NCBI GenBank assembly: GCA_032158295.1
Contig: CM063256.1
Span: 17,095,394 to 17,159,393 of the forward strand
Direction: 5' to 3'
Source: Pycnopodia helianthoides
Lineage: Eukaryota; Echinodermata; Asteroidea; Forcipulatida; Asteriidae
Length of the DNA: 64,000 nt
This document shows, one piece after another, positions 1-12,445 of the stretch. How positions within the stretch are numbered: position 1 is the first letter of the stretch; each line of letters opens with the position of its first letter. Under the pieces are notes generated by a model that was given only the letters and a program-made list of their open reading frames with translations, had not been told where the DNA came from and ran no database searches. The translations under genes and the position numbers were made by a program.

Positions 1-145
1 AATGGTTTACAAGGTGCTGTGGCGCAATATGCAGCCAATCAAACCAGGAACACCGGGGCGAACCCCTTCTCTTTTCGATAAGTGCACTGGGTTCTTTTAC
101 GTGCATTACGCAACACACGGGACCAACGGCTTTACGTCCCTTTAC
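1..145 (-). repeat. tRNA-Leu-derived SINE, 3' part, cut by window edge
   Basis: Matches the body of the SINE copies at 16070-16210, 25180-25310 and 45728-45870 (AATGGTTTACAAGGTGCTGT, then ACACCGGGGCGAACCCCTTC). The tRNA-like head is absent; similarity ends near 145. Confidence 0.75.
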
Positions 146-371
146 ACAAACGGAGAATGTTGAAAGAACACAATAATGAATCTGAATATGAATAGTGAAT
201 ATGAATGAACATGCTCATTGCAATCATAATGTCTTCAATGTTTGTATTTACTCTGAAGAAGATCATGTGATTGTAATTTTCACCTCTCAAGGTATTCCAT
301 CACCAGTTTTGTCACTCACAAGAATGATTTTTTTAACAGCGTTGTCAAGTATTGGTGTTAAGTCATACACA

Positions 372-763
372 TTAAAGGAACATTACAGAATTGGTTTTTA
401 CTAACAAAACAGTTGCTTGCAGTGTAAGCACTTTATGTAATCCACCATATACATAAACTGACAAACCTGTAGAAGTTTGAGATCGATCGGCCATCTGGGT
501 CACGAGAAAATAGTGAAAAACCGATTACACATTTGCATGAAATCATATAGATTCAACAAATGAATAAAACGCTCACTGAGCGATAAACTCCAAATGGAAA
601 ATTAGTTTATTCATTTCTCATCAAATATGGCATTTCAGACAGAAATATTTCAAGGGATGTTTTTTACTATCACCATCATTAGACCGTGTAAGTTTTATGT
701 AAATCTGTGATCAAAAAGTATTTTACAAGTTTTTTTCTTACCAATTCTGTAATGTTCCTTTAA
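372..763 (+). mobile_element. TTAA-flanked miniature element, family A copy A1
   Basis: Starts TTAAAGGAACATTACAG and ends with its inverse CTGTAATGTTCCTTTAA. Non-coding. Carries the arm module (acaaacctgtagaagtttga) and a central 13-bp palindrome CGCTCACTGAGCG. TTAA at both ends fits a TTAA target duplication. Confidence 0.88.
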
Positions 764-1009
764 CATGGTTCTGGCAATCAATTAGTGCATAGAATAAAAC
801 CAGTTTATGATAATGGCTCGGTGATTGGAGTTGTATTAAAAAAAAAACTGCTAAGGTTTTGTAAGGCTGTAATTAAGGTGTTAAGTGTTATAATAACGGC
901 AACCTAGGTGTGATAACTGTTACCTGGGATTCTCCCGATGGTCGTATTACTGAGGGTGGTTGTAGACCTGAGGGTTACGGTGAACCATTTCAACATGTAC
1001 CCATAAATG

Positions 1010-1465
1010 TACCCAATTGTACCCACTGTAAGCTACGCCCACTCACACAAACTGGCTCCATTGCACCCAATTGTACCATGGAGGAAGGAACCTACGCCCA
1101 CTCACACAAACTGGCTCCAATGCATCCAATTGTACCCACTGTAAGCTACGCCCACTCACACAAACTGGCTCCAACGAAGGCCCACAGTAAACTCAATGAC
1201 CTTGTTTTAAGAAAATAACAGACGAAAGGAAGGATTTTGAAAAAAAAAAAATTAAACACATGGTCCGTTGTAGCTCATGGGTCTTAGGGAGGTGACCAAA
1301 AGCTAAGAATATCAAAGCTAATGACACCTGTACCAAGTTAATCCAATTCATAAATGTGTATAAGTTCAGTTGTAAGCCACATCCACTTTAAAACAAACTG
1401 GCTCTAACGAAAGCCCATTGGACGTTCATTGAGCTTGTTTGTAAGGAAACAAAACTTCTCAAAAC
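1010..1465. repeat. Short degenerate tandem repeat (CCCACTCACACAAACTGGCT)
   Basis: Three units of roughly 60 bp between 1012 and 1180 share 'taagctacgcccactcaca' and 'CAAACTGGCTCCAA'. A diverged fourth unit lies at 1372-1420. The 102-codon open frame at 910-1218 (+) is only a by-product of this repeat. Confidence 0.65.
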
Positions 1466-2390
1466 ACACACCAAAAAAGAGGAAAAAATTGCATTCCACA
1501 GGTTTTGCTAAGAATGAAATCTACTAGAAATATCCGTTTTATCATAAGAAATGCCTATGAAGGTTGAATGAATTAATTTTATGTGTAGAATTGTGTACAA
1601 ACATATGCCAGCCAGGCAGATGCCAGGGAGATTGCTTTCCCCAAAATAGTAAATGACATAACAAGAAAGTTGAACAAGATTGTTTAAGAAAATTAAAAAT
1701 GTAAACTACAGTTAAATTAGCTAGAAGTGCACCCCTAGAAAATAAAATGGTTTACCCCCTTGTGACCCCTAAAATTTTACCCTAGACCGGGAAGTTTGAA
1801 TTTCTGTACTAACAATTTTCTTAAAGAATTTATACCCAATAATTCCTTGTTCGAATTAAAATTTTGTTTTATTTTTCATGTAAATTGACAGCTTCTTTCA
1901 TATTATTGTTAAAAATCAAGTTATTATTATTATTTTTTTGCCAAAGCATTTTGTTTATGTTTAGTATGTTTATTTCTACCTCGTTTAGTGTAAGTTCAGC
2001 TGATGTTGATTAAAACAAAGGGTGTTGATAGTGTATGCGAAATTAAAAATTTGCCTGTAATTTGTTGCTCAGTACTGAATATTTCCATGAGTACTTTAAA
2101 TTAAAACGTATTTTGTATTCAAGGTTGGAATTCAATAAATAAAGCTTGTTCAAAGAGAGTAATGGAGTCCCATGACGTGATTAGTTCAGTCGAGTAAAAT
2201 GAACGAGAACTGATGTGTGTAATTCCTCACAGTTCACACCTCTCCAATTCAATTTGGAATGATTTAGGAGCATGCACAACTATCCCTTCAGCCAATTACT
2301 ATGAGTTGCTCATTTGGATCAGACATTATCTTTCAACCTTTTGAATTACCTTTTTATAGTCTCTCCATCCTCCCCTTTTTGCCATATTTC
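1466..2390. other. No gene or repeat recognised
   Basis: AT-rich intergenic sequence with stop codons in all frames; no structure noticed apart from homopolymer runs. Confidence 0.6.
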
Positions 2391-2785
2391 TTAAAGGAAC
2401 ATTACAGAATTGGTAAGAAAAAAACCGGTGTAAAATATACTTTTTGATCACAGATTTACATAAAACTTACACGGTCTAATGATGATGATAGTAGAAAAAA
2501 TCCCTTGAAATATTTCTGTCTGAAATGCCATATTTGATGAGAAATGAATAAACTAATTTTCCAAATGGAGTTTATCGCTCAGTGAGCGTTTTATTCATTT
2601 TTTGAATCAATATGGTTTCATGCAAATGTGTAATCGGTTTTTCACTATTTTCTCGTGACCCAGATGGCCGATCGATCTCACACTTCTACAGGTTTGTCAG
2701 TTTATGTATACGGTGGATTACATAAAGTGCTTACACTGCCAGCAACTGTTTTGTTAGCAAAACCAATTCTGTAATGTTCCTTTAA
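2391..2785 (-). mobile_element. TTAA-flanked miniature element, family A copy A2
   Basis: Reverse orientation relative to A1. Same TIRs, TTAA at both boundaries (TTTC-TTAA ... TTAA-GCCG) and the CGCTCAGTGAGCG palindrome in the middle. Confidence 0.88.
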
Positions 2786-3093
2786 GCCGTCACACTGTTT
2801 GCGTGGCATTTTTAAGGGTCTGTGATTGGGGATCTTCATAATAGGAAATCACATCACAAATAAAAGTTTAAAAAAAAAGGCATTTCATCATCTTAAACAA
2901 ACAAAGCAGACCAAACAGTGAAGATATAGATGCAACAGTGTCGACATGTAGGCAGGCAGCTGGTAGCATGAAAGCTATTCACTGGAAGTAGGGAACATAC
3001 ATGTAATAGTACTTTGCTACGTACCAATTATTTCCCCTAACTTTCCCAGAGTTCTTCAAAATCATCTGTATGTAGACAGAGGCAAGTTTGACA

Positions 3094-4030
3094 TTCGTCT
3101 GTTCATATCAGTTGATTTGGAGGATTGAGGCAGTAGGGATCCTACAAAACTCATATCAGTTTATTTGGAGGATTGAGGCAGTAGAGTCCTACATAGAGGT
3201 CGTTCAGACGCAGTACTAAAGTCGGTTTTAAGGCAGTTTTAACTCATTCGGGTTTAACTTGTGTGTCTGAACGCTCTTAAAACTTAACCGAATTGGGTTG
3301 AACCCGAATGAGTTAAATCGGTCGGTTTAACGCTAAACCACCTCGGGTTTATCTTTTAGCAAAGTGTGTGGACAGAAAAAAGTTAACCACATCTGGTTTA
3401 AGTCCTCACCAGTGACCAGTGACCCACGATGTGTTGCGCAACACACCATTTGTGCTTGTTTGTAAATGTAGCACATGTTGATGAACCGTATTGGGTTCAA
3501 CTTCGAGCTGTCTGAACAGAAGGTAGTTTTATTTTTTACGACCATCCGCTGCTGCTGGTAAAGTTAAACCAGTTCAGGTCTAACTTTAGTACGCTGTCTG
3601 AACACGGCCATAAACTCATATCAGTTGATTCAGTGGATTGAGGCAGTAGGGATTCTATATAAACTCATATTTTGATTTTGAAGGATTGAGGCAGTAGGAA
3701 TCCTACATAAACTCATATTGGTTGATTTTGGAGATTGAGCAGTAGGGATCCCACATAAACTCATATTGGTTGCTTTTGGAGGATGAGGCAGTAGGGATCC
3801 TACATAAACTCATATTGGTTGATTTTGGAGGATTGAGGCAGTAGGGATCCTACATAAACTCATATTGGTTGCTTTTGGAGGATTGAGGCAGTAGGATCCT
3901 ACATAAACTCATATTGGTTGATTTTGGAGGATTGAGGCAGTAAGGATCCCACATAAACTCATATTGGTTGATTTGAAAGGATTGAGGCAGTAGGGATCCC
4001 ACATAAACTCATATTGATTGTTTTTAAGAA
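3094..4030. repeat. 50-bp minisatellite, interrupted by element J
   Basis: Unit AAACTCATATTGGTTGATTT followed by TGGAGGATTGAGGCAGTAGG and GATCCTACAT (50 bp). About two units lie before 3196 and 8.4 after 3612, the later ones more regular. No coding potential. Confidence 0.85.
3197..3611. mobile_element. Miniature inverted-repeat element J inside the 50-bp minisatellite
   Basis: Ends GGTCGTTCAGACGCAGTAC and GTACGCTGTCTGAACACGGCC are imperfect inverted repeats. The inside has further self-complementary copies of TTAACTCATTCGGGTT. It splits a minisatellite unit at CCTACATA/AACTCAT, with ATA on both sides. Confidence 0.75.
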
Positions 4031-5239
4031 ATTAGTAAAACTAGTTTTGATCTCCTGAGTTAAAAACCTGATGTTTAAAAACTTTTTCTTGTGACTCTGA
4101 TGACCGATTGAGCCTAAACTTCAACCCGTCTGTTATCTCAAGTACATGTTTAGTTACATTAAGTACAGATGCAACTCGTTTAAAACAAACACAAAACAAA
4201 AAAATCTGCAGTTATTTTGTAAAGATAATCTTTAATAGAGAATGAATCAAATATAGAATTGTTACCATACAATTGACTACATCCATGACCTGCCCCAACA
4301 AAAGGAGTGAGAGGGAAACAAGAATTACTAAAATAAATAAAATTATTATTCTCAGATTTCTGCATTGGACCATCAGAAAAGAGCCAACCTTTTCTATGCT
4401 CCAAGACTTTTGAGTTGCATTTGACAGTGAATTTTTACTGAAATTTGAAAGAGAAACAAGGTTGTCATAATGGGCCTCAAGTCTCCCTCAAAGGAGATTG
4501 AAAGTTTGAGGAAAGTTTGGTTTTATGTTACGGCATTACTACATTGCATTTTTGGACTCCTCACTCATTTTGTAGGCACAGGTTACGCTTTACAGTTCAT
4601 ACAATACACAGCTACTAGAGGTGGAAAAAAAAAAAAACAACGATTTTATACACATGCCAAAAAACTGACACCTTCCAAGTTGGACATTGTGGGCATCTTG
4701 TGTTATTTTTAAGGGGATAACAGACCATCTCAAGGAAATCCAGAAGAAAAAAAACTGTACCAACAATAATAAATAAAGTGAGGAACATTACGCTTTGTAT
4801 CTTATGGTTACAAATAAATTCTGAAGTCGCCAGCAACTTGAGTGCATGGGATGGCACAATAGTTGAGGTCATCGTGGGTGGGGCTCTACTGACCACAAAA
4901 AGGGGAGGGGGACACAGTGAAAGAGAACCAATCTTCGGACAAAAAAGTCACACAAAGTTTGAACCTTGACCCTTAACTCTACTCAATACAAAAGTAAACT
5001 CTAAAATACACCATAGACATTTCAACTCGTGGATGCCATCTTTGTTTGATTCCACTTATTGTGTATTGCAGTTTATAACACAAATTTGTCTTACACACAA
5101 GGGGACCAGACTGCCGTTTGTGTCCAGCCTCACTATGGTAACATGTGTTTGAATGGAAGATGGCTGCAACATAATGAAAGTCAACAGCTCATGTTGGTCC
5201 GGAACCCTAACTCATAACATCCCTCCATCTCAATTTAAA
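4031..5239. other. No gene recognised
   Basis: At 4060-4130 a diverged relative of the family A/B arm module is visible (gactctgatgaccgattgag, preceded by aaaactttttcttgt). The rest is AT-rich with short spurious open frames on both strands. Confidence 0.5.
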
Positions 5240-5378
5240 CAGCATCCGAATTGGTGGATTTAGCTATGGCTATGACTGTTGCTAAGGTGGTTGCTCAGGA
5301 CAACCTATACTTCAATGCATGGTGATGCGGCAATCCAGCCGTAGCCATAGCCGTAGCCGCCAATTCGGACACAGCCTA
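5240..5378. repeat. Family K element (CCGAATTGG...CCAATTCGG ends)
   Basis: Inverted-repeat element whose arms are runs of a degenerate AGCCAT/AGCCGT hexamer (GGCTATGGCTATG on one side, CATAGCCGTAGCC on the other), bounded by ATCCGAATTGGTGG and CCGCCAATTCGGA. Confidence 0.7.
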
Positions 5379-6050
5379 AGTTGGGTAAAAGGGGAGTAAA
5401 ATTGTAAAGAAAGGTTTTCAAACTTGGAATGTCAAATGTACATTTGTTCCCACTTGGTAATATTTGGTTCATACTGAAAGATCTGTTTAGTGCCAAAATA
5501 TTTAAAAACATGACAAAGGAACTTCCAAATATCAGGTAGAAACTTATTTTGCACCAAAATGCAACTTGAATTGAATGATCAGACATTAGGTTGGTTTTAG
5601 TTGTAAACACATTCATTGTTTAACACGTTGACTGCCGGTCATAAATTTGAAGGGGCGTTCCCATTTGCCAAGCATCCCAGTCTGGTGCGCATGCGTGCAT
5701 ACCAAATAAGTATTATTTTTTTTGTCAACATGTTGTAGCATACAAATTTTAACGATGTGTGCTCACCACTGCCAGAAGCGTATACGTTGCGTTCTCAGTG
5801 ATGCCAGTGTATTCAATTCACTATACAAAAGCCTTTCATTCTCTACGAGTATACTCGTAGTGGCAGAATCCGTTACACCTGTTACTACGAATATACTCGT
5901 AGGCGGCAGTCAACGAGTTAACCACTGAGGTTTAACCAGTCATTGATAACAACAGGACATTATATAGATTTGACAAATGTTTCATTCATTCTGTCATTTT
6001 GAGATTTAACTAGATAAGCATCTAAGTGTATAACTGAATACAGTCAAAAC

Positions 6051-6210
6051 GGAGGCCGAATCCGATTTGACAGCTGTGGCTCTTGCTTACAGCAGCCTAT
6101 GTTTTAACTCATGTTTAGGTATTTATTATCCAAAGCCGCAGCCAGAGCCACAGCTGCAGCCAGAGCCGCAGCCACAGCCATAGCTGCAGCCGCCAACTCA
6201 GAAACGGCCA
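6051..6210. repeat. Family K element, second copy
   Basis: Starts GGAGGCCGAATCCG and ends CCGCCAACTCAGAAACGGCC. The 3' half is a run of CAGCCAGAGCCGCAGCCACA-type hexamers. Confidence 0.65.
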
Positions 6211-6654
6211 TAAAAACCAACCACAAAAAGACTTGATTTATTTCACATCGAATAAGTACACAGTTAAAAAATGAAACCCAATAATTGTTACTCTAGATCC
6301 TAAATTCTAAAAAAAATGAAGGCGTTTGTTTTTACTACATCAATGCAACATTAAATTCAACTACAATAAAACCTCAAACCCTGTTTAAGAGAGCCTGCCT
6401 ATATCCAAGCAGGCAACAGTTATGTTCGCCCTAGTCATTAAAACAAACCAACCCGAATCCAATGGGGCGGGTCTGGCCTTGGTTGATTGACATCTGTCTT
6501 AGTTTACACTTCTACAGTTGTTGAGCAATGTAAACAAACGTCCTAAGGGCCAATTTAATAAAACACAAGCAGATGTTTTCCACTCAGAGCACACTCAAGC
6601 CACGCATTGAACTCGTTGCCGGTTCTCGTTAGTAGATGAGTAACACCACATTGT

Positions 6655-6963
6655 CTCTATCCTTAGAGAAATGCATTCACATTTTCTGCTTACTGAGCAC
6701 ACAAAATGTGCTTACCGTTAAACAGCTTGATGAAACTGGCCCCAGGACTAGGGCAGGTCTTGCCTGGGCCCAATTTCACAGAGCTGCTTAAGCAGAAAAT
6801 TGTACTTAACAATTGTCTGCTAAGCAGAAATGAGCAGGATACCAGTCACAAATTGTACATCAGTAGAATGGTAGTTTGGCTGGTCACCTTATTCTGGTAA
6901 GCATAATTTTGTCGCGCTTAGCTACTTTTTGTGCTTAAGCAGCTCTATGAAATTAGGCCCTGG
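6655..6963. mobile_element. Family D element D1 plus adjoining D half-copy
   Basis: 6764-6962 is a hairpin element with ends GGGCCCAATTTCACAGAGCTG and CAGCTCTATGAAATTAGGCCC. The preceding 6660-6745 resembles one D arm (TGTGCTTACCGTTAAACAGC ... ACTGGCCCCAGG). No coding capacity. Confidence 0.75.
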
Positions 6964-9000
6964 TTTGGAGGGACTTGGGGCATAAGACAGTGCTTGGCAA
7001 TAGACCTGGTATACAAAATGATGTATGTGCCTACAGGTTTGGTGTTGATTTAATACCATAGACTACATGATTATGATGGATTTGAAAAGTGCCAAATATA
7101 AAAAAAAAACCTGGAGTTAATCAGAAATATCAAGTTAAGAAACATCCCAAGTGAGCCAGTAATACACTAATTACATCATACTAAGCGCGTTTATCCAATC
7201 TCCACCCTTCACTGACTGAGAAATCCGGCAGATATAAAGTCTAAATCTCACATATACTCTAGTGTGGCCAAAAACTGAAAACAAAAAATTTTTACAGCAC
7301 AAAATAAATTTCAACATTAGAGTTTTAAATCGAGGGGAAAAAAATGCACCCGCAAATCTCAAACTTGGACTACATCAACACCCCTCTGGTACACACTAAG
7401 ACATTCTCTAGCATTTGCATAATACATACAGTCCACTAGAATATCAGCCACTACGTTCAAACAAAAATATACACAGGGAAGGGGGAAACCACACTGTACA
7501 TTCTTTCTTCATGGTGTCAATCCCAACTTCCGATAATCGGACAGTTTGGTATAAATAAAACAAATCAATGTCTACCACTTGGTGAAAGTGAAGATGCATT
7601 TCTCAGTTGTGCTAGTGATGTCTGCTTGCGTAGTCTTTATTGGTGACTGTATGATTGTACATAAATTGGTTAGAAACAGATAAAGTTTCCGTTTAACAAC
7701 ATTTAATATGCAGCTGGTATCTGAGAAAAAAAGAAAAAAACAAAACCCCACAAGAATCGGATTAGAAGACCAAAACAAACTTTGGGTGCCTTAAAATTTC
7801 CCAATGCCACAAAAGTATACATTGAACTAATTGCTGTGTCAATGTACAACTAAGACAAACACACTTGTCATCATTAATTTACCAATTCCATGCATTCAGT
7901 GACTTGGTGCATACCTAGCATTAACAAGCTCAATTTTGTATTTCTGTTTTAGGTTTTTTGGGGATAACATTTCAGTAAGCAAATGAAGCTCTTTTCAAGA
8001 GTGAAATGGAAGTAAGCATGACTTGCCATGCTCCACCTATGACTCGATATATCAATGCAGGATAAATATCCCTTGTCACTTTTTCTGTTTTTTTAATACT
8101 TTGTTAAAGTTTCATTTAACGTCAAGTGCTGGTGAATGTAAACTTTTCTTGCAACTAACGAAGTGGTATTGGTTTAAGTTTTGTCCTTTCAGACATTCCA
8201 AAATCCAAGAATGCTCTTCAGTTTCACTGGAAGTTGACTTAAAATTTGATCCGACAACCTGACAGGTTTCTCTTTCTTTAATATAATTTGGCCACAAAGA
8301 AAGAACAAAACGAAAACATCCGTTCGGAGGGAGACAAACCAGCCAAGGAACTTCAAATTGATCCAATGTGTGTAAATTCTACAGTTATAGTTTTTCATTC
8401 ATTTCGAGTCAACCATGGAAATGTTACACTTATTATGACCATCTGGTAACTCAAAGCCAATACCTATATTTCCACATTTGTTTTTTTTTTGTTTTTTAAA
8501 ATTAATATCCAGCACTATGTAAACTTTGGCGGTACTTATGCAAGGCTCCAACATTTTCTCAAGACAAACATCAGTATATAATTAATTATTATATAATTCA
8601 AGGTATCTGTAATTTACAATTCCAACAACTGATAGGATAGAATCAATCCCTGGCTGAGAAAACAGATAAGCGCCTGGATTTCATAACCTGCTTATTAAAT
8701 TCTTAATCAAGTTTGTTTTTTCTACTAAACAGCATGGGCCCTAAATATGATTTTGTCTTTCTTTTGGCAAAGTGCAAATTGAAAAGGGAGCCAGCCATGT
8801 AATAACATAAGGGTGTTTGGCTGGTTACCAGTTAATGCTCAGCATAGTAGTATTGCTTAGCGTTCAGTTACTTGTGGCTCCATGTTCGCTAGGGACAGAG
8901 ACTAAATTGAATCACTCTTCAATTATAATTTTTAAATTTAACTCATGATTCTTTTTCAGTTTATCACAGCTGGAGATATTTTCAAATGCAGTCTAATGTA
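6964..9000. other. No gene recognised
   Basis: About 2 kb of AT-rich unique-looking sequence. At 8640-8890 a weak family D resemblance is visible (GGCTGGTTACCAGTTAATGC; GCATGGGCCCT). Open frames on both strands are short and not protein-like. Confidence 0.5.
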
Positions 9001-9095
9001 CATACGGCTATGGCTATGGCATTTGGCTGCAGCGGCTACACTCAAGAAAAGGCATTATCAGCAATCTGGCCATAGCCACTGCCGACATGACCTTA
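9001..9095. repeat. Family K-like fragment
   Basis: TACGGCTATGGCTATGGCAT followed 60 bp later by GGCCATAGCCACTGCCGACA: the same degenerate hexamer in both orientations. Confidence 0.5.
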
Positions 9096-10179
9096 TGAGA
9101 AAAGATGATAAACAACTGTCCAGTCTAATCCCAAGAATTGGCAAATGGTCTTGAAAACACACCGATCCACAGTAACCAGACTGTTTTGAATGACAATACA
9201 AACAACTCCGTGGCATCATCGTAAATTCATCCGAGAGAATCTGTCGAGGTCACATGAGACCGACACCTCTGATGCTCATAAAAACAAAATTGATATCTGG
9301 CAGCTTTATCTGTACAGGTTTGCACAGTAAGGTTTTGCAAAAACAATGTCCCTCGACGCTAACCATCTCAAATCTCCCCTAATCCATCCCAGTGGACCTG
9401 CCTTCACTGGGAATATTTTTCACCACGAAGCAAAATCACACTTTCCTTTTCATGGAGCAAGGCATACAACTAGCATCAAACACTCAAAATATATGATGGT
9501 TAGGGGATACTTTTTGGCCAGCCTCTGGGTTGGAGGGGGGGGGGTATGTTTGAGCAACTGATCTCACTTTTCAAGACCTTTCAGAGTCAACTTAACTTTG
9601 TGGTAGTGTTCTTCAACTTTTACTTAAAGAGTTTGAATGAATGAGGGAGTCGCCCTAAGGTTATGCACAAGAAAATGATTAGATTCAAATAAATTGGGAA
9701 TTGACAAATACATGTAGTTTGTGACAACACATACAACCGATCCATCAAGTCCCGTCAACATTGAACTTCAGTAATACTGCCCTCTATGCAACGCTCGTAT
9801 GCGTACACAGACTTTAGTCAAGCTTTTTGTGGTGCTATCGTGGATGGGATTGGTCAAAGGGGCAGGGCTTAAGGGACCAGTTTATACAAGCTATACTACG
9901 CATACGTTAAATAGTGCTAGCATATGATGACCTATCATGTACATACACCTATCGAATGCAAAGCTGACCAAGAATAAAAAACATGATTATATATATAATA
10001 TTTCATGATGGATAATATACAACAAGAAAAATTTCAACAATGTGCACAGGATCGACGAGAAAACCTGATTGATACAAAATGGTGACCCTGAGGTCAACCC
10101 TGAAGAAAACAACAGGCATTGTTTCCAAATCAATGTTACTAAAAATTACCATCATTATCTGCAGCATTCTGCCCGACTA
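9096..10179. other. No gene recognised
   Basis: Contains a G-rich run at 9534-9544 and otherwise nothing I can classify. Confidence 0.5.
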
Positions 10180-10495
10180 CTACGGCTTCGGCTGCATGAT
10201 CATGTGACAATCAAGCCATAGCCAGTCGCTAATTCAGACATGGGATGACCAATAATCAATATATGGCTGCAGCTGTTGCTATAGGGCATTCTATTCTTCA
10301 TGCATGATCATGTGACAATCCGAGCCACAGCCACAGTCACTGATTCAGACATGGGATGACCAATAATCAATCTATGGCTGCAGCTGTTGCTATGGATGTT
10401 GCTATAGTGCATTCTATTCTTCCATGCATGATCATGTGACAATCAAGCCACAGCCACAGCCACAGTTGCTGATTTCAGACATGGGATGACCAATG
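10180..10495. repeat. Family K-related tandem repeat, about 2.5 units of 110-125 bp
   Basis: Repeated blocks GCATGATCATGTGACAATC, AGCCACAGCCACAG, TTCAGACATGGGATGACCAA and TATGGCTGCAGCTGTTGCTA occur in the same order two to three times. Confidence 0.75.
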
Positions 10496-10597
10496 TGATT
10501 AAAAGTTGAACAATGGTGAAGTACCAAACCCACAACGTACACAATATTTGATAAAGCTATCCATAACGTGAAACTATAAGGAGGCAGCTGACATACC

Positions 10598-10645
10598 AGG
10601 TCATTCCTAAGGTCATTCCTAAGGTCATTCCTAAGGTCATTCCTT
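10598..10645. repeat. Four tandem 12-mers AGGTCATTCCTA
   Basis: AGGTCA occurs at 10598, 10610, 10622 and 10634, each followed by TTCC. AGGTCA is the nuclear-receptor half-site, and the array reads as direct repeats with 6-bp spacing. It lies 3.6 kb past the neurocalcin stop codon. Function is not shown. Confidence 0.85.
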
Positions 10646-11580
10646 CTCAGCATGCACACATTAAGAAAAATAGATTTACCGGTAAAGTCTGCTGCCACCT
10701 AGTGTCCAAAGTGTTTCCCATTGTTGACATTTTAACAGGAGTAAAGAGAGTACTGCCTGGGAAGGAGGTTGGTGGGGGGGGGGTGGAAAGAATTGTCTTC
10801 GAAAATATTAATTTTTTACATGCAGTGAAGAAGGTGGGGGAAATTACATCAAATTCAAGAGAGCTAACTCAGAGGAAGAGGTGGGCCTCGGGGAAACAGT
10901 ACTTGCTCTACTACCTATAAAAAGATTCAACACTTGGGAAAAACGCCTCAGTGATTCTTACAATGTGCCGATAAGTTTTAAATAGTTCATGATTTTTGTC
11001 TATGAATTTGATTAAATTTATTATTTCTTTTTCGAATGAGTGATAGACGTCAACACGCAAAAGTGTAAAATAAAATGACATTTTATGTAAACACCAAGAA
11101 AATATTCTTTCAATGTGTAAACTGTTAATATATTTTAATATATTTTATCGATTAAAAAGTCAAAAACAGAAGAAAAAGAAGGCCGCATGAGACCCTGTGA
11201 TTGGTGCAAGTTTCATACCAAAGTGAGCTCAAATATAGCCCTAGTGGAACACCAGTCTCCAGTGCACTGATAATGAATAGAGAGAGTCCAACCTTGGCTA
11301 CTTCAAATGCACAGTCAGTGCAGGAAAAATCAAATTCCTAGTTTGGCCTTCAAGGCTGCAAGAAGGACGAATCCACTGAAGGAACTTTGCAATGCTCCGT
11401 TAACAAACTACACGTACATGCCATTGGTTCAATGCATTTCTGTGTTGATTATATTCTTAAAATTCTAAATAATAGTTCCAAGTTACAGTTCCTTGTAAAA
11501 CATTATGACACAGCAAATTGGAATGGCATAAACCAGAGAAATAAAAACTCAAGAAATGCTTAGCCTGTAGATATCCATGC
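10646..11580. other. No gene recognised
   Basis: AT-rich; includes a 9-G run near 10771 and nothing else I can name. Confidence 0.5.
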
Positions 11581-11778
11581 TGCGCCCAACTTCATGAAGC
11601 TGTTCAACAGAAAATTGTGCTTAGCAAAATCTGTTTTCTGAGCAAAAAAAAAAGCAGGGAACCAGTCACAAACAATGTACATAACATTGTATTTTGACTG
11701 GTAACCTGTTCATGCTGAGCAAGATTTATCTGTGCTAAGCAGCCGTTTGTGCTTAACAGCTTGATGAGACTGGCCCCT
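11581..11778. mobile_element. Family D element D2 (diverged)
   Basis: Ends CGCCCAACTTCATGAAGCTG and CAGCTTGATGAGACTGGCCCC are inverted repeats. Inner blocks AACCAGTCACAAACAATGTA and TGACTGGTAACCTG are typical of family D. Confidence 0.7.
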
Positions 11779-11856
11779 GATTTTTAGGCACTGCCAGTTC
11801 AACTCTATGGAAAACGTCACATTTCCCATTAGTTGAGCTGGTTAACATTACCATAC

Positions 11857-12101
11857 AGGGCTCAATTTCATAGAGCTGCTAAGCACAACAATTTGCTTAG
11901 CATGAAATTTCTTCCTTGATCAAAACAGGGTTACCAACCAAATTTCCATGTGTTGCATATTGCTTGTTACTGGTATTCAGCTGTTGTATGCTTATCCTGA
12001 AAATCTCGTGGAAATTTGGTTGGTAATCCTGTTTTTATCAATGAAGAAATTTCATGCTAAGCAAATTGTTGTGCTTAGCAGCTCTATGAAATTGGGCCCT
12101 G
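11857..12101. mobile_element. Family D element D3, long inverted repeat
   Basis: Arms 11857-11948 and 12009-12101 (about 92 nt) are inverted repeats with few mismatches, from CAGGGCTCAATTTCATAGAG to its inverse at the far end, around a loop of about 60 nt. It could fold into a long hairpin. Confidence 0.85.
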
Positions 12102-12445
12102 GTGTGTCACATGGTATATATGTCCACAGCTGACATAGAGGGCGTTGCACAGCAAACAGACGACAAAATGAGCTCTGCATTCTCTGTGTTCTATTTCTTT
12201 GGCACAAGCTCGATAGCCATGCATTATGGGGAGCCTTAATAGACTAGATGTGCTGGGATTCTGGGAGTACTACATTAGACTATTGATTGCTGCGCTAATG
12301 TTACTCCATATCCACTTGAGAGATACCTCATTTGGCATTCATCTGCAATTTGGTGTTGTACAGGCATGTATGCCCGACACTACAGCCCTTTAAGCATGCC
12401 ATCACCTTCTGTGTCAAGTTCCCTGTATAGATAGTTCCCAGTAGA

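Noticed and set aside
372..763. Family A as a viral or LTR element
   Set aside because: It has TIRs and TTAA duplication, is under 400 bp, and has no coding or LTR features.
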